NCBI GenBank assembly: GCA_963703655.1
Contig: CAVPFA010000004.1
Span: 496,001-560,000, forward strand
Direction: 5' to 3'
Length of the DNA: 64,000 bases
Origin: CAVPFA01 sp963703655
GTDB lineage: Bacteria > Actinomycetota > Acidimicrobiia > Acidimicrobiales > Bog-793
Shown here in pieces: positions 47,834 through 55,926 of the stretch. The notes below the pieces were generated by a model, which saw nothing but the letters and a program-made list of their open reading frames with translations, searched no databases and was not told where the DNA came from. How positions within the stretch are numbered: position 1 is the first letter of the stretch; every line of letters begins with the position of its first letter. The position numbers were made by a program, and so were the translations under genes.

Positions 47834-49123
47834 GTGGACGAAGAGGCTACGGCAGACCAAGCGGTCGAATCTCCCAGGAGGCTTCGGCGCGTCCTCGGCG
47901 CTACACGCGTGCGTCGGATCGGAGCCTTGGCTGCCGGAGGTGTGACCCTCGCGCTGTTCGTAGCCAGCGGCCCGCTGTCGAGCGCCTCGCACATTGCGGG
48001 CCAGGCCGACACCGCCGGCGTCGCTCCCCTGGGATTCGCGTGTCTGGTCGTCGGCGTGCTCTTGGCGGCCCGCCGCCCCGACAACGCCATGGGCTGGTGC
48101 CTCCTCGGAGCTGCGCTGTGTCTGGGCCTCAGCGGCGTCAGCGGCTCGTACTCGGTGCTCGACTACCACCTGCACCATGCGCTCCCGCTGGGAGGCGTGG
48201 CCGTGCTGCTCCAGCCGAGCTGGGCACCTGGCATCCTGCTCCTAGGCTTGAGCCTCCTCATCTTCCCCGATGGTCACTTCTCGTCTCGGACCGTCAAGTG
48301 GGCCACGTGGCTCGTCTTTTTCATCGGTGCCGTGTGGATGGCCGGGGCGTTCGGCATCGCAGCCCAGGCCCTCATCGACCACACCGTGCGTCTCGACAGC
48401 ACCGGCAACCTGGTGTCGATCGACAACCCGCGGGGGTCGTGGGCGTGGTGGAATCTGGTCCAGGCCGCCTTCTTCCTCGCCCTGCTTCTCAGCCTAATTG
48501 TGTGGATCGTCCAGCAGTTGCCCCGCTACCGCCGAGCGGGGGACGAGGAGCGCCACCAGATGAAGTGGCTGATGAGCGGGGAGGTTATCTCTGTGGCGTG
48601 CGCGGTCGTCGCCGGCCTTTTCAGCAACGGGTGGCTGGGTGGGGTCGGCCTCGGCGGGCTCACCATCCTGCCGGTGACCATCGCCATCGGGGTCACCAAG
48701 TTCCACCTCTACGACATCGACCGGCTCGTCAGCCGGACACTCTCCTATGTTCTGCTCACCGGCCTGGTCGTCGGCTGCTACGTGGGGATAGTCACGCTTG
48801 CCACCAAGGGCATCGGCTTCTCGTCGCCTGTAGCCGTCGCCGCTTCGACGCTGGTCGCCGCGGCGGTGTTCAACCCGCTGCGCAAGCGCCTCCAACGCGG
48901 CGTCGACCGGCGCTTCAACCGGGCGCGCTATGACGCCGAACGGATCGTGTCCTCCTTCGCCGGGCACGTCCGGGAGTCTGTCGACCCCGCCTCGGTCAGC
49001 GACGAGCTCCTGGACGTGGTGCACGCCGTCTTCGAGCCCTCGGAGGCCGGGCTTTGGATGATCCGCCGGGAGTCCGACGCAGTCGGTCGCATCGTCGTAC
49101 ACGCGCGTGGCAGCCGCCCCTGA
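47834..49123 (+). CDS. Polytopic membrane protein resembling the sensor half of an actinobacterial histidine kinase
   Basis: 429 residues from GTG at 47834 (GGGAGG five bases upstream). About eight hydrophobic helices lie between residues 30 and 345. They are followed by RKRLQRGVDRRFNRARYDAE and a short helix region with VSSFAGHVRESVDPASV, a pattern usually found before a kinase domain in membrane sensor kinases of Actinobacteria. The protein ends about 60 residues later, with no HisKA, H-box or ATPase motif. It may signal through a partner or be a decayed sensor. Divergent from lpdA. Confidence 0.7.
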   Translation: MDEEATADQAVESPRRLRRVLGATRVRRIGALAAGGVTLALFVASGPLSSASHIAGQADTAGVAPLGFACLVVGVLLAARRPDNAMGWCLLGAALCLGLSGVSGSYSVLDYHLHHALPLGGVAVLLQPSWAPGILLLGLSLLIFPDGHFSSRTVKWATWLVFFIGAVWMAGAFGIAAQALIDHTVRLDSTGNLVSIDNPRGSWAWWNLVQAAFFLALLLSLIVWIVQQLPRYRRAGDEERHQMKWLMSGEVISVACAVVAGLFSNGWLGGVGLGGLTILPVTIAIGVTKFHLYDIDRLVSRTLSYVLLTGLVVGCYVGIVTLATKGIGFSSPVAVAASTLVAAAVFNPLRKRLQRGVDRRFNRARYDAERIVSSFAGHVRESVDPASVSDELLDVVHAVFEPSEAGLWMIRRESDAVGRIVVHARGSRP

Positions 49124-49152
49124 CTCCGGGGGTTCTCGACGAACGACTCTCG

Positions 49153-49620
49153 TCAGGTTGACGGGACCGTGGACGCTCGCCCGGCAGCGCGGTAGCGCTC
49201 GGCGCGCGCTTCGAGCTCGGCCGCGAACGAGTCGAGGCGAGCCTGGCGTTCCCTCACGCGCGCTTGAAGCCGGTCCAGGATGGCCATGCCTTCGCCCAAG
49301 ATCTCGTCGCGGCGTTCTGGAGGCGGCCCGGCGCGGTACTCCTCGCGCAGGGCATCGAGCCGGTCGTACGCGTCGAGGTACTCGCCGATCTCGTGGAGCT
49401 CCAGCCCGAGCAGCATCTGCAGCTCGCGCACCTGATTGAGGCGAGCTATCTCGCCGGGGCCGTAACGGCGTTGGCTCCCGAGCGAGGTCCGCGCCGGGCG
49501 CACGAGCCCGAGCTCCTCGTAGTAGCGCAACGTCCGCGTCGTCGTCCCTAGCGCCTCCGCCGCCTCCCCGATCGACACGAGCCTGGGCTCCCCCACCTCG
49601 GCCTTCGGTTGGGAGCTCAC
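49153..49620 (-). CDS. MerR family transcriptional regulator
   Basis: 155 residues. The N-terminal winged helix is typical (VSIGEAAEALGTTTRTLRYYEELGLVRPAR), followed by RYGPGEIARLNQVRELQ and a long coiled-coil dimerisation helix (EEYRAGPPPERRDEILGEGMAILDRL region). There are no conserved Cys for metal sensing and no large effector domain. The start overlaps the MFS gene stop (ATGA), so it is the second gene of that operon and a likely repressor of it. Confidence 0.92.
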   Translation of the reverse strand: MSSQPKAEVGEPRLVSIGEAAEALGTTTRTLRYYEELGLVRPARTSLGSQRRYGPGEIARLNQVRELQMLLGLELHEIGEYLDAYDRLDALREEYRAGPPPERRDEILGEGMAILDRLQARVRERQARLDSFAAELEARAERYRAAGRASTVPST

Positions 49621-51578
49621 GAGGCACTCTCCGGCGCCGCGTCCAGCGGGCCGGCAGCCGCGCGGGCCGACGCTTCAGACGTGATCCGGCTGCCGCCGAC
49701 GGAAGCGAGTGCCTGCGCCCGGACCTTCTCGGGCTCCGTTTCGGGCTCCGTTTCGGGCTGCTCCTCAGGCACCGACAGGTCGAGCACCACGACTTCGCCC
49801 GGTTCGGCTCGCTCGCTCACGACCGGCTTGGTCACCGGCTCGCCGTGCACGTAGCGCTCCCCGCTCAGCCACGACGCCGCCGCGGCGACGAGACAAGCGG
49901 CGCCCGCGAAGTCGAAGGCCTGGCGCAGGCCACTCTCGAACGGCGCCGAGATCAACGCCGGGAAGAAGCTCCGGCTCGTCAACAGTTGCGCGTGAGCCGC
50001 CGAGAGGTGATGGATCGTCGGGCCCAGTAGCACGCGTACGGGGTTGTCCCCGAGGAAGGCGGCGAACAGCAGTCCGACGGGTGGCAGATGCGAGATCCGG
50101 GTCGCGTCGGCCGCCGGCACGCCGGCAGACGTCAGGCCCGCGTACAGATCCGCGGGAAGCGACGCCGCCAGACCGAGCACCATGAGGCTGAAGAACACCC
50201 CGATCGAGAGAACCATCGCCGAGTTCTGGAACGTCGCGGCCATCCCGCCTCCCACACCGCGCTGGTCCGGAGGAAGGCTGTTCATGACCTGAGCCCGGTT
50301 CGGCGACGCGAAAAGGCCCATGGATGCGCCGAGCGCAAGCAGCAGCAACGCGAACCACAGGTACGAGAAGTCGACCGGCAGCACCTCGAGGAGGAAGAAG
50401 CTCGCCGCGGACAGCACCATTCCCGCCGTCGCGAACGGCCTCGGGCCGAACCGGTCCGAAAGCAAGCCGGAGATCGGGCCCGACACCAGAAACCCCACCG
50501 TCAGGGGCACCATGTAGATGCCCGCCCAGAGAGGCGTGGACGAGAAACTGTAGCCGTGCAGCGGAAGCCAGATCCCCTGCAGCCAAATGATAAGGATGAA
50601 CATGAGCCCGCCACGCCCGAGCGAGGAGAGCAGGCTGGCAAGGTTGCCGGCCGCGAACGCCTTGACCTTGAACAACGGCAGGTGGAACATCGGCTCGGCA
50701 ACACGGGTCTCGATCACGCAGAACGCGGCGAGCACCGCGATGCCGCCGAGGAGCTCGGCGATTACGACCGGGCTCGCCCAGCCCATGGTGTCGTGGCCGT
50801 ATGGCTGGATACCGTAGGTGATGCCCACGAGCAGCGAGATCAGCCCGACGGCGAAGGTCACGGTGCCCCACCAGTCGATCCGTGCCGCCCGTCGGATCCC
50901 GCGCTCCTGGAGCTTCAAGTAAGCCCAGATCGTGCCTCCGACACCGAAGGGCACAGAGACCAGGAACACGAGGCGCCAGTCCACCGGGCCGAGCAGACCG
51001 CCCATCACGAGGCCGATGAACGCTCCGGAGATCGCGGCGACGTTGTTGATCCCGAGTGCGAGGCCGCGCTGGTTCGCAGGGAAGGCGTCGGTCAGGATCG
51101 CCGCCGAGTTCGCCATGAGCATCGCCGCCCCGAGGCCTTGAACGACCCGCATGCCGATCAGGTAAGAGGCGCCGGCTCCGCCGTGCAGCCAGTCGACCGA
51201 CAACAGCACCGAGCCGACGGTGAACACGGCGAAGCCCAGCTCGTACATGCGCACCCGGCCGTAGATGTCTCCTATCCGACCGAAGGCGACGACGAGGACG
51301 GCTGTCACCACGAGGAAGCCCATCAACATCCAGAGCAGGTAGCCCACGTTGCCGGGAGCCAGCGGGTCGAGACCGATGCCGCGGAAGATGTCCGGCAGGG
51401 CGATCAGTGTGATGGACGAGTTGATCGTCGCCATCAGCATCCCGAGCGTCGTGTTCGAGAGCGCGATCCACTTGTAGCCATCGGCGTGCGGTCTCGGGAC
51501 CGAGTCCGTCACCAGGCCCGAGTGCGGTGAGGCCCCGGCCGAGTTGGAACCCGGTGCCCTCCGCTGCAGCAGTGCCAT
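49617..51578 (-). CDS. MFS drug-efflux transporter, DHA2 (14-helix) type
   Basis: 653 residues. MLMATINSSITLIALPDI contains the first helix, GRIGDIYGRVRMY matches MFS motif A, and GLGAAMLMANSAAILTDAFP with RGLALGINNVAAISG matches motif C of drug/H+ antiporters. Fourteen hydrophobic segments are spread to about residue 590. A charged tail of about 70 residues follows, with a PETEPETEPE repeat. Expected to export drugs or hydrophobic compounds in exchange for protons. Cotranscribed with merR. Confidence 0.88.
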   Translation of the reverse strand: MALLQRRAPGSNSAGASPHSGLVTDSVPRPHADGYKWIALSNTTLGMLMATINSSITLIALPDIFRGIGLDPLAPGNVGYLLWMLMGFLVVTAVLVVAFGRIGDIYGRVRMYELGFAVFTVGSVLLSVDWLHGGAGASYLIGMRVVQGLGAAMLMANSAAILTDAFPANQRGLALGINNVAAISGAFIGLVMGGLLGPVDWRLVFLVSVPFGVGGTIWAYLKLQERGIRRAARIDWWGTVTFAVGLISLLVGITYGIQPYGHDTMGWASPVVIAELLGGIAVLAAFCVIETRVAEPMFHLPLFKVKAFAAGNLASLLSSLGRGGLMFILIIWLQGIWLPLHGYSFSSTPLWAGIYMVPLTVGFLVSGPISGLLSDRFGPRPFATAGMVLSAASFFLLEVLPVDFSYLWFALLLLALGASMGLFASPNRAQVMNSLPPDQRGVGGGMAATFQNSAMVLSIGVFFSLMVLGLAASLPADLYAGLTSAGVPAADATRISHLPPVGLLFAAFLGDNPVRVLLGPTIHHLSAAHAQLLTSRSFFPALISAPFESGLRQAFDFAGAACLVAAAASWLSGERYVHGEPVTKPVVSERAEPGEVVVLDLSVPEEQPETEPETEPEKVRAQALASVGGSRITSEASARAAAGPLDAAPESAS

Positions 51579-51700
51579 CTCCTACCTTTCCCAAGGCCGC
51601 TGTGGTCGCAGCCTGGCTGTTTCCTTCGAAACCGGTCCGGCTTCCTGCGAACCCGACCGGGGTGGCGCCGCCCTCGGCGGTCCCGCGCTCCTATTAGAAG

Positions 51701-51717
51701 CTTACGTTAACGTCAAG
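51701..51717. promoter_or_regulatory. Probable MerR-family operator upstream of the MFS-merR operon
   Basis: CTTACGTTAACGTCAAG is a 17-bp palindrome with a single mismatched pair, centred on ACGTTAACGT, 123 bases before the MFS start. This resembles operators of LiuR-like MerR regulators (core ACGT-AACGT). The downstream gene pair encodes a MerR protein, which makes autoregulation a reasonable inference. Confidence 0.6.
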
Positions 51718-51829
51718 TGTAGAGGTTCCGCGCGCGCGGCTCGGTATGGTGACTCGGTGATTCATCCGTGTGATCGGTTTCGCGCGAGCGGCGACCGTGT
51801 CGCTCGCCAGCACGGCTCAGGAGACCGCT

Positions 51830-52174
51830 TTGGAACGAGATGAGGTCATAGCGTTCCTCGAAGCCCGCCGCGACGACCTCGCGGCACAACTCACAGAGCT
51901 CGCCGAGCCGGTGCGCGCACCGGGAGTCCAAATGCAATTCGGCAAGCGAGCGGGAGACCACACCGCCGACGCCGTCTTGCAGATGACTAGAACCGTTACC
52001 GCCGGCGAGCTCCACCACGTGGCGAGGGAGATTGCTCGGGCGTTGGATAAGCTCGAGGACGGTACGTACGGGACCTGCGACGACTGCGGGCAGCCGATCG
52101 CACCTGAGCGTCTCGAGGCCCTGGTCTGGGCGACCCGGTGCGTCAGCTGCCAGGCGCTGAGCACGACCCGCTGA
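51830..52174 (+). CDS. TraR/DksA-type C4 zinc-finger protein
   Basis: 114 residues from a TTG at 51830, chosen because AGGAG lies six bases upstream; the frame is open further back to about 51770. An N-terminal helical region (ALERDEVIAFLEARRDDLAAQL) is followed by the zinc finger CDDCGQPIAPERLEAL-WATRCVSC. Proteins of this family bind RNA polymerase near the secondary channel, as DksA does, or act in other stress roles in Actinobacteria. Divergent from the MFS operon. Confidence 0.82.
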   Translation: MERDEVIAFLEARRDDLAAQLTELAEPVRAPGVQMQFGKRAGDHTADAVLQMTRTVTAGELHHVAREIARALDKLEDGTYGTCDDCGQPIAPERLEALVWATRCVSCQALSTTR

Positions 52175-52272
52175 TTCATAGGACACAAATAGCTACGGGC
52201 CCCCACAGGCCACCCGACGGGGTTCTCGTTGTCGGCTCCCTGTAGTAGCCAGCGATCGCCCGGCTTGGGTTC

Positions 52273-52572
52273 TCAGCTGGCTGAGCGCAGCTGGCGCACG
52301 TCCTCGACGCGAAACGCCCGAACTCCGCCTGGTAGGTCCACCGTCCTCAAGCGACCCTCACGAACAGCAAGGATGAAGTCTCGCGGACCGAGTCCCGACT
52401 CGCGCAACGCGTCTGCTGGCGACACGAGCCCGTCCGGGACGGCCTCTCGGCGCGTGATAGTTCGTCGTCGAGCCCGGACGACGTTCGGCTGACCGATGTC
52501 CCCAATGAGACCGCTTATCTCTCGCGACGAGAGGCCAGCACGGTGAGCGTCGACGATCGCAGAGTCACGCAT
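52273..52572 (-). CDS. Small helix-turn-helix protein
   Basis: 99 residues from ATG at 52572. The first half reads IVDAHRAGLSSREISGLIGDIGQPNVVRARRR, a resolvase/Xre-like helix-turn-helix. The second half, SPADALRESGLGPRDFILAVREGRLRTVDLPGG, resembles an excisionase-type wing. It sits divergently next to the MNT-HEPN pair and may regulate it; this is inferred from position only. No other domain. Confidence 0.55.
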   Translation of the reverse strand: MRDSAIVDAHRAGLSSREISGLIGDIGQPNVVRARRRTITRREAVPDGLVSPADALRESGLGPRDFILAVREGRLRTVDLPGGVRAFRVEDVRQLRSAS

Positions 52573-52695
52573 TGGCCGTGCGGACCGTCGCTGTGCTCGC
52601 CGGCGCCGGGCGGCCTGCCGCGATCGTCCTCGCAGTATCGGGTGAGGCCGATCCTGAATGGAGCACCCCATCGAGGTCGCAAGTGGTGAACCCGC

Positions 52696-52710
52696 CTTCC
52701 TTTATGGAAG
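52696..52710. promoter_or_regulatory. Inverted repeat between the HTH gene and the MNT gene
   Basis: CTTCC-TTTAT-GGAAG forms a 5-bp dyad in the 181-bp divergent gap. A possible -10 (TAGGGT, 52736-52741) for the MNT gene follows 25 bases later. It could be an operator for the winged-helix domain of the MNT protein or for the small HTH protein. The remaining gap shows nothing else clear. Confidence 0.35.
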
Positions 52711-52753
52711 TAATACTGACGCGTGTCCGGTTTTATAGGGTAAGGTCGCGGAC

Positions 52754-53371
52754 GTGGACTACAACCGTCCTGTTGAAGTTGTGATCCCCGGGGTGCAAGG
52801 CCGCGTGCTTGGCGTGCTGGTACGCACCGAGGCAGAGATGACCATTCGAACAGTGGCCAGTCTTGCTGAAGCGAGTGCACAGCAGGCCTCCGTGGTCGTC
52901 GCACACTTGGTGGAGCTTGGGATCGTCGCCCGACGCGAAGCGGGTTCGTCGGCGCTCGTGAGGCTCGAGCGCGAGAACGACGCCGCTCGAGTCGTTCTTG
53001 CACTTGGACGGCTCCAGGAGTCAGCCATGGGCCGTCTAGCCGACGAGGCACGACACATCGCGCCCGCTCCGGAAAGCCTGCTGATCTTCGGATCCTTCGC
53101 CCGCGGAGAAGCGAGAGTGGCCAGTGATCTCGACGTCTTGGTCGTTCGGCCCACCGGAGTGTCTGCTGACGACCAGCAATGGATAGATGCCCTCGGGAAA
53201 TGGGAAATGACGGCGCGAAGAATCGTCGGCAACCCAATCAACATGCTCGTGGTGTCGGTTGACGAAGTACCGGGGCTGCTCCGACGGCGCCGAGGACCTT
53301 GGCGTGCAATTGCTCGCGAGGGCATTCTTCTTGTCGGTTCAGCGCTATCGGCGTTGGTTCCGGGGGCCTAG
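52754..53371 (+). CDS. Winged-helix fused to minimal nucleotidyltransferase (MNT)
   Basis: 205 residues from GTG. Residues 15-75 form a winged helix of ArsR/MarR type (MTIRTVASLAEASAQQASVVVAHLVELGIV). From about 105, LLIFGSFARGEARVASDLDVLVV is the nucleotidyltransferase motif GS-x10-DxD with both metal Asp. In HEPN/MNT toxin-antitoxin modules the MNT partner neutralises the HEPN ribonuclease by adding AMP to it. Here the extra DNA-binding domain suggests the same protein represses its own operon. The next gene follows with no gap. Confidence 0.75.
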   Translation: MDYNRPVEVVIPGVQGRVLGVLVRTEAEMTIRTVASLAEASAQQASVVVAHLVELGIVARREAGSSALVRLERENDAARVVLALGRLQESAMGRLADEARHIAPAPESLLIFGSFARGEARVASDLDVLVVRPTGVSADDQQWIDALGKWEMTARRIVGNPINMLVVSVDEVPGLLRRRRGPWRAIAREGILLVGSALSALVPGA

Positions 53372-53779
53372 GTGCCACGGGCACGCGCGAAGGCCCGTGG
53401 GGCGACGCCAGCAGACGCGGTCGCGTACCTCCAGAAGGCCAGGGAGTTCCTTCGAGCCGCGCGGGACTCGTTCGAGCTCGGGAATCGCACAGCCGCGACG
53501 GGCAACGCCGTCCATGCCGGCATCTCAGCGAGCGACGCAATCTCGGCGGCAATTGCCGGTTCGGTCTCGCAGGGCGACCACACGGACGCGCCGAGCCACT
53601 TGGATGCCATCGGGGGAGACGGGCGGCTCGCAGCGAGACAGCTCCGTCAGCTTCTTCCGCTGAAAATTCAGGCCGAGTACGACCCCCGACCCATATCTGT
53701 CACCCACGCCCGACGAGCCCTGAGCGCCTCAGAGAGGCTTGTGGCGCTGCGATTCCAACCGTTGAGGCCGAGTTTCTGA
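53372..53779 (+). CDS. HEPN-domain protein, probable toxin partner
   Basis: 135 residues from a GTG directly after the MNT stop. An all-helical pattern with ATGNAVHAGISASDAISAA, then DHTDAPSHL, then LLPLKIQAEYDPRPISVTHAR matches HEPN proteins of the SAV_6107-like type in Actinobacteria. A clear RNase Rx4-6H motif is not obvious (the nearest is RPISVTH), so nuclease activity is uncertain. Paired with MNT, it is the likely toxin half of the module. Confidence 0.65.
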   Translation: MPRARAKARGATPADAVAYLQKAREFLRAARDSFELGNRTAATGNAVHAGISASDAISAAIAGSVSQGDHTDAPSHLDAIGGDGRLAARQLRQLLPLKIQAEYDPRPISVTHARRALSASERLVALRFQPLRPSF

Positions 53780-53828
53780 GATCTGTGGCTGCCGGCATAC
53801 CGAAGGTGGAGGCTCTCAGGACGGATGC

Positions 53829-54293
53829 CTATTCTGCTTCGGCGTCCTTCTTGATCGCTGCAAGCGTCGCTGGGATGCCCTTCTGGGCAAGTTCGAGCCG
53901 GTTTGAAATCTGAGCCTGAGCGTCGGCACCGAAGCGTTCCTCGAACATCGCTATGCCGCCAGGTAGGAACTCCCACGACTCGGTCAGCTCCGTCCCGCCG
54001 TCGACAGGCGTGAAGACATATCCCCACCGCGTCCAGGTGCCATTGACGATGAATGCGAACTCTCGACCTCGGTCGGCGGCAACGACCTCCGATCGCGTCT
54101 CCCAGGTTCGCTCGGGTAGCTCGTTTCGCCCAGTGAACCAGGCCCCCACCTCGGGGCCGGCCCCCTCGTCCCACCAACACGCCTTGCAAACCGGGCTCCA
54201 CGTCCCCATTCGAGTGATATCGGATACCAAGTCGTATAGGTCCTCTGGAGAGCGAGCAATGACGATCGCCTCCGAGTGCTTGAGAGGGGTCAT
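53829..54293 (-). CDS. SRPBCC (START-like) domain protein
   Basis: 154 residues starting MTPLKHSEAIVIARSPEDLY, with LVSDITRMGTWSPVCKACWWDEGAG and GGTELTESWEF. This is the polyketide cyclase/dehydrase-like SRPBCC pattern of actinobacterial proteins that bind lipid-like ligands. The GGGGAG just before the ATG is very close, so the ATG at 54347 is an alternative start. Convergent with the HEPN gene. Ligand unknown. Confidence 0.75.
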   Translation of the reverse strand: MTPLKHSEAIVIARSPEDLYDLVSDITRMGTWSPVCKACWWDEGAGPEVGAWFTGRNELPERTWETRSEVVAADRGREFAFIVNGTWTRWGYVFTPVDGGTELTESWEFLPGGIAMFEERFGADAQAQISNRLELAQKGIPATLAAIKKDAEAE

Positions 54294-54499
54294 CTCCCCA
54301 GTCTGCCTATCTGTGCGACTGGTTTCCAGCACGCTGACTATCGGCATGCGCCGGTGCGCCCGATCGAGGCTCGGCGTGCGCCCTAACGACCGCCCCACTG
54401 CGGCCTGCCTTGCCCGCCGCCTTTGCGGGTCCTAACGTCCGAGGGAACTGCCGTCGGTGCGGTCGACCGCCGTCCTGGCCGGCTGGCCAGGAGGTGACA

Positions 54500-55875
54500 T
54501 TGAGAACCCCGAAGTCCGGCCCGAATGAAAGAAGAGACCGCGCTGCCTCCAGCGCGCCGGCCGCGGACCCGCGGACTCGGCGAGCCTGCCGCTTGGCCTT
54601 GGCGCGAGTCCTTGCCCTGCCGACGGCGGCTCTGCTCATGGCCGTCACCTGCCTGGCACCGGCCGCCCCCGCTGCGGCCGGACAACCAACGGCCATCACC
54701 ATCACGAGCGGAACTTGCCCGCTTCCCCTGGTCCACGACACCGCCGACGGTTTTCACGTCGGGGTGCCTTCGGGATGGGAGCTGTCGACCCTGCGGGGAG
54801 AGATCGCGATAACCGCCAATGCATCGGGCACCGAGGGCGTCATCCTCTATCCGGCGCTGCTCACCAAGGGAGTGACGGCAGCGGGCGTCTTTAATTCGTT
54901 CATGCGCTTCGAGCAGCAGCTCGTACGCAAGGGGGGTGGGTCGTTCAGCTACCGGCCCGCACCGGTGCGGGCGGGCTACCCACCGCCTCACTGACCGCAG
55001 TCACCGGTGGGGCCAGCCTCGCGGGCGCAGCGACGGTCAAAGTGCTGAAACTGCAAACCCAGCTCGCCTCGCGCGAGGCGGTGGTCTCGGTCTACTGGGC
55101 CCGCCGTTCGCGGTACCCCGCCGTCGCCGGCATGCTCTCGGGCATCGGGCGCTGCTACGGGCCTGAGCGCGCCTCTTTGTTCAGGGTGTTCAAGGACCAG
55201 GTCTTCACCTACATGATGCCGCCGGCCTGGCACCCGGGGGTGGAGAACGCCAATGCTCTCGAGATCGAGAACGCCGGTAACACGGCCAGTGCGACGTTCT
55301 TGCTGTTCGGGCCGTACGTGCAGGGCGTCAACGTCAACCAACCCGTGAACTCGCCCCAGAGGGCCATCAACTACCTCTTCTCCCGAGTCCTGGGTATCCA
55401 GGTCACGCAGAGGCTGTCCGCCATCGTGGTGCCGAACCATCAGTCGGGGGTCTCGACCATCGGTCAGGAGTACATGGAGTTCACCGGGCGCCTGTCGGGC
55501 AAGTTGCTCCACGGCGTCGTCTACGTGATCACCAGCACCGGAGGCGGCTCTACCGCCGGCACCATGCGCCTGGCCCTGGCGCAGAGCCCGCTGTGGAACT
55601 CCCTCAACGGTGCGCTCATACAGATGGCGGGTTTCATTCAGCACGACTTCACACAGGACCTCATCGATATCCAGCAGGTCAACCGGCAATGGCAGGACTT
55701 CAGCGGCCAGGTGTCGAACTTCGACGACGTTCTGAACAGCCAGCAGCTGGTCAAGGACCCGAGCTCCGGGCAGTACTACGAGGCCCCCTACTCGTCCTAC
55801 ACCGTGAACGGCCCTGACGGCCCGGGCTACTACCTGCCCAACGGGCAGCGCCTGAACCCCGTACAACGGCCCTGA
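54500..55875 (+). CDS. Secreted protein of unknown function, interrupted by a frameshift
   Basis: The TTG at 54500 has an excellent ribosome site (AGGAGG, five-base spacing). A basic segment and hydrophobic stretch (LALPTAALLMAVTCLAPAAPAAAG) form a signal peptide. The first frame ends at a TGA at 54992 after VRKGGGSFSYRPAPVRAG. The neighbouring frame continues as GLPTASLTAVTGGASLAG and then a long domain with KDQVFTYMMPPAWHPGVENANALE, reading smoothly across the break. A one-base deletion near 54955-54980 is the simplest cause. The whole protein would be about 458 residues. I do not recognise a function; a Gly/Pro/Tyr-rich end suggests an exposed surface protein. Confidence 0.65.
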
Positions 55876-55926
55876 ACGCCATGAACGCTGGCCACTTGCC
55901 GGCGGCGCCCCTCCGCGCGGCACTGC

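Noticed and set aside
49765..51594. 609- and 480-codon open frames overlapping the MFS gene on both strands
   Set aside because: The MFS frame is clearly the coding one; the others are charged low-complexity shadows.
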